Shown: positions 55,305 through 63,738 of the stretch, in pieces
Position numbering within the stretch: the first letter of the stretch is position 1
How the letters are laid out: each line of letters starts with the position of its first letter
Assembly (NCBI RefSeq): GCF_003664185.1
Contig: NZ_RCCS01000007.1
Coordinates: forward strand, 372,001-436,000
DNA from: Tenacibaculum discolor
Lineage (GTDB): Bacteria > Bacteroidota > Bacteroidia > Flavobacteriales > Flavobacteriaceae
Length of the DNA: 64,000 nucleotides
Reading direction: 5' to 3'
Notes under the pieces: generated by a model
Told to the model about the DNA's origin: nothing
The model's database searches: none
The model's input: the letters and a program-made list of their open reading frames with translations, nothing else
Program-made: the position numbers and the translations under genes

Positions 55305-55871
55305 ATGAAAGTATTAAAACTTATAGCAATCATTGCAATATTTACTTCGTTAGTTTCTTGCGGAAAATCAACAAGTAAGCAAGCAGCGAATAAAGAAGGA
55401 TTTGCCGCTATAGAAAAAGAACTCAAAAACGAATTTGGTAATAAAGCATATTATACAGATTTAACAATTACTCATAATAAGTCAATAGGAAATATTATTG
55501 GAGTAACCGTTACCTCAGCACCTGAATCTCTAAAAATGGGACAATGGAACCAAACACAAGGTAAGTGGAAACAAAACTCAGAAATTTCATTAGAAGTACC
55601 TCAAGGAAGTAAAGCAGCAGACTTTATGTTTCAGCTAAAAAACAATATCAACTTGTCTAAATTAGGCGAACTAGTTGAAAAATCGAGCACTCAATTAACT
55701 GCTGAAAAAGGTATAGATAACCCTGTTTTAAACATGGCATATATCAAGTTTCCAAAAAATGGAAACATCACTAAAACTGAATACGTTGTGATGTTGAATC
55801 CTGAAAACGGAGGCACAACATTTACATTCCGATATAAATTAAACGGAGATTTTATCGAGATGGATTATTAA
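55305..55871 (+). CDS. Hypothetical lipoprotein (188 aa)
   Basis: ATG 55305 gives MKVLKLIAIIAIFTSLVSC with the lipobox LVSC (Cys 19). An upstream TTG frame would add 14 residues before the signal and is rejected. The mature part is a soluble alpha/beta domain containing GVTVTSAPESLKMGQWNQTQG. Family not recognised. 129 bp after the LytTR gene and 40 before the next lipoprotein. Confidence 0.85.
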   Translation: MKVLKLIAIIAIFTSLVSCGKSTSKQAANKEGFAAIEKELKNEFGNKAYYTDLTITHNKSIGNIIGVTVTSAPESLKMGQWNQTQGKWKQNSEISLEVPQGSKAADFMFQLKNNINLSKLGELVEKSSTQLTAEKGIDNPVLNMAYIKFPKNGNITKTEYVVMLNPENGGTTFTFRYKLNGDFIEMDY

Positions 55872-55911
55872 TAAATTAAACATAAATATAACTCATTTAA
55901 AGCTTAAAATT

Positions 55912-57312
55912 ATGAAAAAAAAGAATTTTAGAATTATTTTTACACTATTGTGCATTATTGCTTTCAGTAGTTGTGAACAACAAATTATTGAATTAGATTC
56001 AAGCTCATTAAATACTGAACATCAACAAAGAAAAGAACTCCCTGAACATAAACAGGTACAAGAAAAAATTCCGCCTGAGAGAAAACCTTTATCAAAAGAA
56101 GAATATGAACAAATTGTTATTTCATTTCAAGCAAAAAGTGAATTTAGTTTGAATTACAATAAAGATTGTTTAAATTATAACTTTTCAGCCTGTGTTCCAT
56201 CAGGTGCGGATATATACGATTTTTTTTTATTTAAAGATGATAATCTATATGCTTATGTAGGAACAACGTATGGACCATTTAACAATTGTTTAGATTTTTA
56301 TCAATATGATTTACCAGATGGTACTTATACCGTTAAGGCCTACATATATATATGGGATTATGTTAATGGAAATGGTTACCTCGAATGGTGGACAGCACCA
56401 ACTCCTAGTATAACCATAAGCAATAATTACAATTCTTGGACAACTGCCAACAATGGAGATGATGGATGGTATGTAGGAGATTTTGATGGAGATGGCAAAG
56501 ATGATATCTTTAGGTATGTTCTAGGTACTAGCGGAGCTGATGTATTTTTGTCTACAGGAAACAACTTTGTCCAGTCTGGAAGTTGGACAGGAGCTCATAA
56601 TGGAGATGCAGGATGGTATGTAGGAGATTTTAATGGAGATGACAAAGATGATATTTTTAGGTATGTTCCAGGTACTAGTGGAGCTGACGTATTTTTATCT
56701 ACAGGAAGTAGTTTTGTGCATTCTGGAAGTTGGACAGGAGCTCATAATGGAGATGCAGGATGGTATGTAGGAGATTTTAATGGAGATGGTAAAGATGATA
56801 TTTTTAGGTATGTTCCAGGTACTAGTGGAGCTGACGTATTTTTATCTACTGGAAGTAGTTTTGTGCATTCTGGAAGTTGGACAGGAGCTCATAATGGAAA
56901 TGCAGGATGGTATGTAGGAGATTTTAATGGAGATGGTAAAGATGATATCTTTAGATATGTTCCAGGTACTAGTGGAGCTGACGTGTTTTTATCTACAGGA
57001 AATAGTTTTATTCAGTCAGGAAGTTGGACAGGAGCTCACAATGGTAGTACTGGATGGCATATAGGAGATTTTAATGGAGATGGTAAAGATGATATGTTTA
57101 GATATTTGCCAGGTACTAGTGGAGCTGACGTGTTTTTATCTACTGGAAGTAGTTTTGTTCAGTCTGGAAGTTGGACAGGAGCTGGTAATGGAACTGATAG
57201 ATGGTGCATAGGAAATTTTAATGAAGATGGTAAAGATGATATTTTCAGATATATCCCTTGTGAAACAGGAGCAGATATGTTTCTTTCTACAGGTTCAGCG
57301 TTTATGAACTAA
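55912..57312 (+). CDS. FG-GAP/VCBS-like repeat lipoprotein
   Basis: 466 aa. Lipobox AFSSC (Cys 21), a charged linker (about 30-75), a beta domain (about 75-175), then six tandem 49-residue repeats to the end. Each repeat has G-W-Y-V-G-D-F-N-G-D-G-K-D-D-I-F-R-Y, an Asp-rich calcium-binding loop, followed by GTSGADVFLSTG. This is the FG-GAP/VCBS beta-propeller blade type; six blades would close one propeller. Probably outer-membrane anchored. Confidence 0.9.
   Translation: MKKKNFRIIFTLLCIIAFSSCEQQIIELDSSSLNTEHQQRKELPEHKQVQEKIPPERKPLSKEEYEQIVISFQAKSEFSLNYNKDCLNYNFSACVPSGADIYDFFLFKDDNLYAYVGTTYGPFNNCLDFYQYDLPDGTYTVKAYIYIWDYVNGNGYLEWWTAPTPSITISNNYNSWTTANNGDDGWYVGDFDGDGKDDIFRYVLGTSGADVFLSTGNNFVQSGSWTGAHNGDAGWYVGDFNGDDKDDIFRYVPGTSGADVFLSTGSSFVHSGSWTGAHNGDAGWYVGDFNGDGKDDIFRYVPGTSGADVFLSTGSSFVHSGSWTGAHNGNAGWYVGDFNGDGKDDIFRYVPGTSGADVFLSTGNSFIQSGSWTGAHNGSTGWHIGDFNGDGKDDMFRYLPGTSGADVFLSTGSSFVQSGSWTGAGNGTDRWCIGNFNEDGKDDIFRYIPCETGADMFLSTGSAFMN
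56437..57312 (+). repeat. Six tandem 147-bp in-frame repeats
   Basis: Units start at 56437, 56584, 56731, 56878, 57025 and 57172, each with TGGACA at its start; the last is 141 bases. Units 2-4 are nearly identical in DNA, the first and last more diverged, indicating recent expansion of the middle copies. Length variation between strains is likely. Confidence 0.9.
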
Positions 57313-57355
57313 TTATCATTGTCAATAATAATTATAGTTTCAAGAAACACAAAAA

Positions 57356-57390
57356 AGCAAACCGATTTTTATATAATAAGTCGGTTTGCT
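57356..57390. terminator. Strong hairpin downstream of the FG-GAP gene
   Basis: Perfect ten-base arms AGCAAACCGA (57356-57365) and TCGGTTTGCT (57381-57390) around a 15-base loop. On the plus strand it is not followed by a T-run; on the minus strand it is followed by six T. It probably ends transcription of the lipoprotein gene and would be a better terminator for transcripts coming from the right. Confidence 0.6.
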
Positions 57391-57426
57391 AATCATTAAA
57401 TTAAAAATAACCTAATCTTTATATCA

Positions 57427-57813
57427 ATGGAGAAAATAATCACACTAAGAAACGAATATAATTCATTAGATACGCTTTATAATTATTTTAAAAACAAATC
57501 AACTTTTGATTGTGCTAAGGAATATGACAAATGGGAAATGAGAACTGACGAAAACGGACGAATAGCACAATGTATTGTACTTAAGAAAAGTGGAATGCAT
57601 GCTATAAAACTCCATTTTGTAGAAGATAATACAGTAAAAATAAATCATGTCATACCAAATTCGATTATGAATGCTTATTTTGGTAAAAGCCATGAGGCAC
57701 GACAAAATATTATTGAAATAATTACGGGCAAAATAAAAAATGCTTTGTTAGCTCCTGCTCAGCAAAGAGCTTTTCAAGAGTTAGAAGCAGAAGTAAATAC
57801 TTTAGCTATATGA
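57427..57813 (+). CDS. Hypothetical cytoplasmic protein (128 aa)
   Basis: No signal peptide. N-terminus MEKIITLRNEYNSLDTLYNYF, central beta hairpins (IVLKKSGMHAIKLHFVEDN), helical C-terminus. Family not recognised. Stands alone between the FG-GAP lipoprotein and a group of small membrane proteins. Confidence 0.7.
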   Translation: MEKIITLRNEYNSLDTLYNYFKNKSTFDCAKEYDKWEMRTDENGRIAQCIVLKKSGMHAIKLHFVEDNTVKINHVIPNSIMNAYFGKSHEARQNIIEIITGKIKNALLAPAQQRAFQELEAEVNTLAI

Positions 57814-57923
57814 TTTAATTAGATCTAATAGTTAAAAAAACAACTGTTTTATTTAGTTGTGATTGTGGATATTATTTATTAATTAACAATAAATTATAAC
57901 AATTCTACAAGAAAACTAGAAAT

Positions 57924-58265
57924 ATGAAAATACTAAAACAAATTGCTACATATACTTTATGGGCAATAGTTTCCATAGTGTTAGGTATAACGTATATGCG
58001 GATTGTTTTAGGAGCTAATAATATGCCTAAAGAAGGATTGGGATATTTAGCTCATATGTTTTATAATTGGGGCTTGTTTCATATTGGATTGGTAGTTGGA
58101 CTCGTAATTACTTTTTTGCTTATCCTTTTAGATGTTTTTTATCTAAAAAAGAAATTTAAAAAGAAAGGTAAATTAATTATTGTTCAATTTGGAGCTCTTT
58201 TTATAATTACTATCGTAGTGGCCATCATACATTATGTGTTAGAAAAAGTAATCGACATAATTTAA
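57924..58265 (+). CDS. Small integral membrane protein (113 aa)
   Basis: Three transmembrane segments at about 7-28, 50-73 and 84-112, with a basic loop KKKFKKKGK. Family not recognised. Twelve bases before the next gene, which is also membrane-anchored; probably co-transcribed. Confidence 0.75.
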   Translation: MKILKQIATYTLWAIVSIVLGITYMRIVLGANNMPKEGLGYLAHMFYNWGLFHIGLVVGLVITFLLILLDVFYLKKKFKKKGKLIIVQFGALFIITIVVAIIHYVLEKVIDII

Positions 58266-58277
58266 ACAAAATCACAA

Positions 58278-58880
58278 ATGGAAATAGTATTTATCTTCTT
58301 TCTCATTTTACTTTTTGGTATAGTCCTATTCCTGAGTTACAAAATTGTAAAATGGGTTATTGCAAGAAAAGGAAGAGTTGTAGGTGTGGTATCAATACTG
58401 TTTGTCACAATTGTTAGCGTTACTATTTACCAGTTGTTTTTTGTAAAAATGGAATTCATTCAATCGAACGTATATCCTAATTTATATTTGGTAAAAAATG
58501 AGATTAAAAACCAAGATTCTTTAAACAATATCATTAAAAAAATAGTTGTCGAAAAAATAGATCTCAATTTTATAGCCAATGGAAAAAAATACACAGAAAA
58601 CACACACAAAGCACCTTACGCAGCGTTAGCTTTTTATAACTATTCCAAAAGTTCCAGACTATCTATATTTCAAGATTACGGTACTGCCTATTTTATAAAT
58701 CATGAAGAAGATTTAGGCGGTTTTTCGGTAGAAGATTTGAGCATGTATCAGAATGAAAAACTAGCCATTTTCAATATCCGTCTTTATAAAAATGACAGTA
58801 CACAACATTATGGTCTATTGGAGTATTATGAAAAAGGTGATGTTGTAAAAATAGATACCATTATATTACAAAAAAAATAA
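58278..58880 (+). CDS. Membrane-anchored hypothetical protein (200 aa)
   Basis: Two hydrophobic segments (about 3-27 and 35-56) followed by a ~140-residue extracytoplasmic domain containing KKYTENTHKAPYAALAF. Family not recognised. Seven bases before the lipoprotein gene. Confidence 0.72.
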   Translation: MEIVFIFFLILLFGIVLFLSYKIVKWVIARKGRVVGVVSILFVTIVSVTIYQLFFVKMEFIQSNVYPNLYLVKNEIKNQDSLNNIIKKIVVEKIDLNFIANGKKYTENTHKAPYAALAFYNYSKSSRLSIFQDYGTAYFINHEEDLGGFSVEDLSMYQNEKLAIFNIRLYKNDSTQHYGLLEYYEKGDVVKIDTIILQKK

Positions 58881-58887
58881 ACTTAAA

Positions 58888-60180
58888 ATGAAATATAGCT
58901 ATCTACTGATAATATTTTTACTTCTCGCTTGCGTAAAAAGCAATAAAGAAAAAACGCCAGTAAAAGGAGCCATAGAAATACAAGAAATAGAAAATGCTGT
59001 AGAAACAGTAGCTGATGAAATTGAAGCTGTAGCCCAACCATCAGAACATTTTACTACAACCTTTAAAGAAGAACTATTGAAGCTAAAATTAAAAACGGTT
59101 CCTTTGGTGGATAGCACTTCGTTTGATAACCTTATAGATAAGGGCGATTATCAAAAAATAAATACCGAAGCCTTAAAGCTTGCTAAGGTTTATAAAAATT
59201 GGAAAGAACTCAAGCCTAATTACCGTGCCATTGATGCATACCGATTAAACTTATCCAAAGACTTTTACACTGTAGTCATAACAGCATTACAAAGCGATGA
59301 GGAAATAGAATCTAGACTTATTAATTATGACTTAGAAGGTAATGTGATTGCTTATGAGATAATAGCTTATGATGAGATTGTTGAAAGCTGGGCTCGAACA
59401 AAATCAATAATAGAAACAGATCGTATTACCATCAACTATCAATACAAGGTGAGCGAAGAAACAGATGTTGTTAAAATTGAACCTAACGGAAAATTTAGAA
59501 TGCTAGGCATTAGCGATATATTTTATGAATTGGTAATAGACGAGTTAAATATAGATCGCTCTAAACTAATGCCCGCCTTACAAGCATTTAAAATACTGCC
59601 CAACCGCCCACATGAAGCTATTGTGGTTATTCCCGAAATCGTAGAAGGTAGCGAAGAAGAACATTACTTTTCGCTCAATACACATATTGCCTATGTTAAT
59701 ATAGAAAACAAACAGGTTTTATTTCACTATTTTGAAAGTGCTGAAACAAACGGCTGGACCTCAGATGCTATAATGCTAACAGAAATAGTTATAGATACTG
59801 CACCTTATACCATTACGGAAAATGAACGTGCTTTTGGAGTTAAGACTCATTTTGTTGGTAGTTCACGTGTAAATCCTTATGAAAATGAAAGTCTTTCCTT
59901 GTTTATAATAGCTAATAACAATTTGCAGAAAGTCCTACATAATTTTGAAATAATAGACAATGGAGGTGAATGGGATGGTAATTGTCATGGTGAATTTATA
60001 ACCGAAAAAAGAACACTCATTATTTCAGAAGAAAAAAACAATGGTTATTTTGATATTTTAGTAAAACATAAAATCATCAATAATATAGCTTTTGAAGATG
60101 AAAATGGAGATTGTAAAAGTAAAGATACCATCACTACCAAAACATCGGTGTTAAAATTTGATGGTAAAACCTATAAATAA
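58888..60180 (+). CDS. Hypothetical lipoprotein A (430 aa)
   Basis: Lipobox LLAC (Cys 15) then KSNKEK. The mature protein has a C-terminal domain with NGGEWDGNCHGEF and EDENGDCKSKDTI, paired cysteines. Shares overall layout (charged tether, N-terminal domain, Cys-containing C-terminal domain) with the lipoprotein at 60492-61775 but little direct identity. Family not recognised. Confidence 0.78.
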   Translation: MKYSYLLIIFLLLACVKSNKEKTPVKGAIEIQEIENAVETVADEIEAVAQPSEHFTTTFKEELLKLKLKTVPLVDSTSFDNLIDKGDYQKINTEALKLAKVYKNWKELKPNYRAIDAYRLNLSKDFYTVVITALQSDEEIESRLINYDLEGNVIAYEIIAYDEIVESWARTKSIIETDRITINYQYKVSEETDVVKIEPNGKFRMLGISDIFYELVIDELNIDRSKLMPALQAFKILPNRPHEAIVVIPEIVEGSEEEHYFSLNTHIAYVNIENKQVLFHYFESAETNGWTSDAIMLTEIVIDTAPYTITENERAFGVKTHFVGSSRVNPYENESLSLFIIANNNLQKVLHNFEIIDNGGEWDGNCHGEFITEKRTLIISEEKNNGYFDILVKHKIINNIAFEDENGDCKSKDTITTKTSVLKFDGKTYK

Positions 60181-60184
60181 ATAC

Positions 60185-60478
60185 ATGAAACTAAGCGAAT
60201 CATTTAGCGGAGCACTTAGAACCTTTGCATATTTTATGGCAAGTGGTACACACTACCTGTTAAAAGGTGTTGATTATCTAAAACTTTATGGCGAAGAGCC
60301 CAGTGCAATTGAACAAGCCTTTGCCATTTTTGCCAATGTCATAGAGCTGGATGAAAATGGAGAAGTACTCAATGCAAAGCATGCCGAAAAAAGAGCGGTA
60401 GATTATATCCGTTCGTATTGTGACCCTAATTTTAAAGTAATGCCTCCATACGAAGACTGGGAATTAGAGTTACATTAA
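60185..60478 (+). CDS. Small conserved protein, possible DUF7677-type
   Basis: 97 aa from ATG 60185, four bases after the previous stop; a longer frame from 60158 overlaps the lipoprotein gene and is less likely. MKLSESFSGALRTFAYFMASGTHYLLKG... ends CDPNFKVMPPYEDWELELH. I think this is the DUF7677 family, from memory only. Small acidic proteins of this kind often occur in toxin/immunity neighbourhoods, but no toxin is evident here. Slightly higher GC than its neighbours. Confidence 0.7.
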   Translation: MKLSESFSGALRTFAYFMASGTHYLLKGVDYLKLYGEEPSAIEQAFAIFANVIELDENGEVLNAKHAEKRAVDYIRSYCDPNFKVMPPYEDWELELH

Positions 60479-60491
60479 TTTTTAAAAAAAT

Positions 60492-61775
60492 ATGAAAAAT
60501 AAAATTACACCACTTTTTTTACTGGCTATTTTACTGAGTCTTTATTTAGCCTCTTGTAAAAATACACCTGAAAAACCTGTAAAAACAGAAATCAATACAG
60601 TGTTTAAAGTAGAAGCAGATAATAAAGACATTATAAAGTCTTCAGAAGAAGAAAGTAAGACTCTTGATAGTTTTAAAAGCCGTTTAAGGCCAGATGAAGA
60701 ATTGCACCTTGGAAAAATTTACACCGATACAGTTGCCTATGTAGATTTTAACAATATTGATTATGACGAAGTGTTATTTACTGTAAAAAGCAATGATGAT
60801 ACAGTTGCATTGATTAGTGATGATAAATGGGAAGGAACATTTTTTAAAGAACAAATAATTATTATAAACTGGAAAATAGACAGTATTAGACCTGCTGGTG
60901 ACCCTGAGTATTTAGATTTTAAAGAATTTTTAGTGTCATCAACAAAAGTAAAGACTTCCGAACTTAACAATAAAAACGTAAAAATTTTATGGCGGGATAC
61001 GGTGTATGACGAAGAATTAAAAACAGATATTAACATTATCGTGCTTAATAAAGATTATCAAAAAAACATCACTGAACCCGAAAGAGCTGCTTTGGGTTAT
61101 ATTTCTACTTTTGTAGGGAATGAATGCGAATGGGATGGAAGAAATCCTAATGAAAGCAGAAGCAACTTAGAGTGTAAACTGCTCACTTACTTAGATTTAG
61201 GTTACCAATGTTCCGACAGACATTTAGACTTTTTAAACCAATGGTTTTCAAAAGATTCTGTGTCGATAGAAAAATTGAAACGCTGTACCACAATACCAAA
61301 TGGCGCTACGATGCAATCAACATTTGATGAAATTTTATTGGAAACAAATACTCAAAATCAAATAATAACAATCACCTATAAAGTTAAGGTTATAAATGTC
61401 CGAGAGAGTAGTGTAATTCGTTACATCACAACAGATATCTTTAAATATAATTCAGAAGGAATAATTTTAGTAGATTCAGAAAGAAGAGCAAATAATTCTT
61501 TTGTTATTTCCTGTGGTTCTGGTTGCGCAATGATCTATACAGAAAACAAAATTGTAACTAACAACAATTTTAGTGAAGTAACTTTTAAAGTAGAAATGTT
61601 TGTTAACGAAGTTCTGTCAAAAGAATACGAGGAAACCTATAGCTATATATGCAACCCTTCAAATAATGAGACTGAAATAAAATTAAAGGGAGATGATGAT
61701 TATAATATAGAAAATCAACATCCAGAAATTCAGAAACAACTTAAACTATATATACCTAAAATATGTACAAACTAA
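60492..61775 (+). CDS. Hypothetical lipoprotein B (427 aa)
   Basis: SPII signal LLSLYLASC (Cys 22), a charged tether (about 25-70), a beta-rich domain (about 80-175), then a helical region with ERAALGYISTFVGNECEWD and SNLECKLLTYLDLGYQCSD (several Cys) and a beta domain with CGSGCAMIY. Family not recognised. 13 bases after the small acidic gene and probably in the same transcript. Confidence 0.75.
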   Translation: MKNKITPLFLLAILLSLYLASCKNTPEKPVKTEINTVFKVEADNKDIIKSSEEESKTLDSFKSRLRPDEELHLGKIYTDTVAYVDFNNIDYDEVLFTVKSNDDTVALISDDKWEGTFFKEQIIIINWKIDSIRPAGDPEYLDFKEFLVSSTKVKTSELNNKNVKILWRDTVYDEELKTDINIIVLNKDYQKNITEPERAALGYISTFVGNECEWDGRNPNESRSNLECKLLTYLDLGYQCSDRHLDFLNQWFSKDSVSIEKLKRCTTIPNGATMQSTFDEILLETNTQNQIITITYKVKVINVRESSVIRYITTDIFKYNSEGIILVDSERRANNSFVISCGSGCAMIYTENKIVTNNNFSEVTFKVEMFVNEVLSKEYEETYSYICNPSNNETEIKLKGDDDYNIENQHPEIQKQLKLYIPKICTN

Positions 61776-61784
61776 AACAGTAGA

Positions 61785-61877
61785 ATGATCATACAAGAAG
61801 CAAAAAACTAATTCATAAAGAACAAAATAGAAGAATACTATGCTGGAAAACCTGTCATTGAGAAAAAATTAGCTTAA
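61785..61877 (+). pseudogene. Short degenerate coding remnant with in-frame stop
   Basis: Reads MIIQEAKN, a TAA stop, then FIKNKIEEYYAGKPVIEKK and a final stop in the same frame. The protein-like second part with a premature stop suggests the tail of a lost gene. Too short to identify and it may be chance. Confidence 0.25.
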
Positions 61878-61929
61878 TGTATTGATTTTATTGGGTTTTG
61901 TTTCTTTTGGTTTCCTTTGTTTTCGTTTC

Positions 61930-63324
61930 TTACTTCCCAATACAGAAATTCCCAAAAATATGTCCTAGAATATCTTTATCAACATCATATTCACCAGTAA
62001 TATTTCCTAAGTGTCTTAGACACTCTCGAATATCAATAGCAAATAAATCAGAAGAAATATCTAAATCAATTCCATTTTTTACCGAATTAATACTTTCTAG
62101 AGCATGGTTTAGTGCTTCAAAGTGACGTGAGTTAGTAACAATTGTTTCATTGTTACTTAAAGCACCTGTGTTCACTAAAGAAATAAGTTCTTGTTTTAAC
62201 TCATCAACACCAATATTTTGTTTAGCAGAAAGTAGAATTAAGTTTTCAATTTCTGATTGTAAAATAGAAGAATCATGGCAAGATAATGTATCTATTTTAT
62301 TAGCAATAACTAATAAACGTTTATTAGGAAAACGCTGTTTAATAGTCTCTATTTCTTCTAAAAATAATTCTTTTGAGTGTATGTATTTATTAGAATCAAT
62401 TAAAAAGATAATTAGTTGTGCATTTTCTGCTTTTTCATAAGCTTTTTTAATCCCGATGCTTTCAACAACATCTTCTGTTTCACGAATCCCGGCGGTATCA
62501 ATAAAACGGAAAACAACACCATCAATAATTAGTTCATCTTCAATAGCATCACGAGTAGTACCAGCAATATCAGATACAATAGCTTTTTCTTCGTTTAGTA
62601 AGGCATTTAACAACGTAGATTTACCAACGTTAGGTTCTCCAATAATGGCAACAGGAATTCCATTTTTCATAGCATTTCCAAAAGCAAAAGAATCAATTAA
62701 ACGCTTTAAAACAGCTGATATCTTAGCAACCAATTCTTTAAATTTGGTTCTATCAGCAAACTCAACATCTTCACCAGAAAAATCTAGTTCAAGCTCAATT
62801 AACGCAGCGAAATCTAATAGTTGAGCTCTTAATTCTTTTAATTCATTGGTGATACCTCCACGCATCTGCTGAATTGCCATTTGATGAGAAGCAGCAGAAT
62901 TAGAAGCAATTACATCAGCAACAGCCTCAGCTTGCGATAAATCCATTTTACCATTTAAAAAAGCACGCATAGTAAACTCGCCATTATCAGCCATTCTACA
63001 ATCATTTTGTAAGAAAAGTTGAATGATTTCTTGTTGAATAAAACTAGAACCATGACACGAAATTTCTACTACATCTTCACCAGTATAAGAGTGCGGGTTT
63101 TTAAAAATAGACACTAAAACTTGATCAATAACCACTCCATTATTTACAATATGACCTAAGTGTAGGGTATGAGATTTTTGATTTAATAATGATTTATTTT
63201 TCTTTATAGAAGAGAAAAATGAATCTACAATTTTTATCGATTTCTCCCCAGAAAGTCTAATAACAGCAATAGCACCAACCCCTGCTGGTGTTGCTAAAGC
63301 AATAATTGTATCGTTTTGTATCAT
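61930..63324 (-). CDS. mnmE: tRNA modification GTPase MnmE
   Basis: With MnmG it makes the 5-carboxymethylaminomethyl group of wobble uridines in tRNAs. 464 aa. N-terminal formyl-THF-binding domain starts IALATPAGVGAIAVIRLSG; a G domain is inserted in the helical domain with GEPNVGKST, DIAGTTRD, DTAGI and ANKID; the C-terminus is FCIGK, with the essential cysteine. The window shows no neighbour mnmG. Confidence 0.97.
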   Translation of the reverse strand: MIQNDTIIALATPAGVGAIAVIRLSGEKSIKIVDSFFSSIKKNKSLLNQKSHTLHLGHIVNNGVVIDQVLVSIFKNPHSYTGEDVVEISCHGSSFIQQEIIQLFLQNDCRMADNGEFTMRAFLNGKMDLSQAEAVADVIASNSAASHQMAIQQMRGGITNELKELRAQLLDFAALIELELDFSGEDVEFADRTKFKELVAKISAVLKRLIDSFAFGNAMKNGIPVAIIGEPNVGKSTLLNALLNEEKAIVSDIAGTTRDAIEDELIIDGVVFRFIDTAGIRETEDVVESIGIKKAYEKAENAQLIIFLIDSNKYIHSKELFLEEIETIKQRFPNKRLLVIANKIDTLSCHDSSILQSEIENLILLSAKQNIGVDELKQELISLVNTGALSNNETIVTNSRHFEALNHALESINSVKNGIDLDISSDLFAIDIRECLRHLGNITGEYDVDKDILGHIFGNFCIGK

Positions 63325-63738
63325 ACTGCAAAATTACCTAATTAAAAAAGAAGTATTATAAAATATATAGAACATATTTTTTACCTGTATGAGCATAGGG
63401 GAAAACACCCTTTTTTAACATTTCATTTTTTAAACCTAAAAATAAGTGCTACTTTTGGTATAACAGTTTTTAGAACTTAAAAAACGTTAATCCCTCAAAA
63501 TAATACTATTCCCACTCAGTATTATTTTAGTTTCCTCAAAAAATTTATTGTATACCCATTGTGTATTATTGATGTATTACATTCTTGTAATACTCAGAAA
63601 TGCGTAACCCTTAATTACCCCAACCACCCCCATTTTACCCTATCCCCGTAAAATGGTTTTAGCTAACACTAAGACTTGATAAGAGTAATACCTAAAGAAG
63701 TTTAGAGTATTTAAAAGTTAAATTTTAAAAGTTAAGGT
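63325..63738 (+). promoter_or_regulatory. 414-bp control region with inverted repeats before a secreted-protein gene
   Basis: Three perfect inverted repeats: AATAATACT/AGTATTATT (63499-63526), GTATTAC/GTAATAC (63574-63593) and CCATTTTAC/GTAAAATGG (63630-63656). Between 63618 and 63647 are four C-runs (4, 5, 3, 4) with loops of 5, 6 and 3, which on the minus strand fit the G-quadruplex pattern. No -33/-7 pair was identified with confidence. Confidence 0.5.

Noticed and set aside
56437-57312. Possible CRISPR array because of regular repeats
   Set aside because: Units are 147 bases, contiguous, in frame and code for FG-GAP-like blades; there are no spacers or cas genes.
61898-62824. Plus-strand frames opposite mnmE
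   Set aside because: They are antisense shadows of a well-conserved gene with all GTPase motifs.
63329-63336. TAATTTTG box on the minus strand just before mnmE
   Set aside because: It matches TAnnTTTG but lies only five bases from the ATG and has no -33 box; chance matches are frequent in AT-rich DNA.
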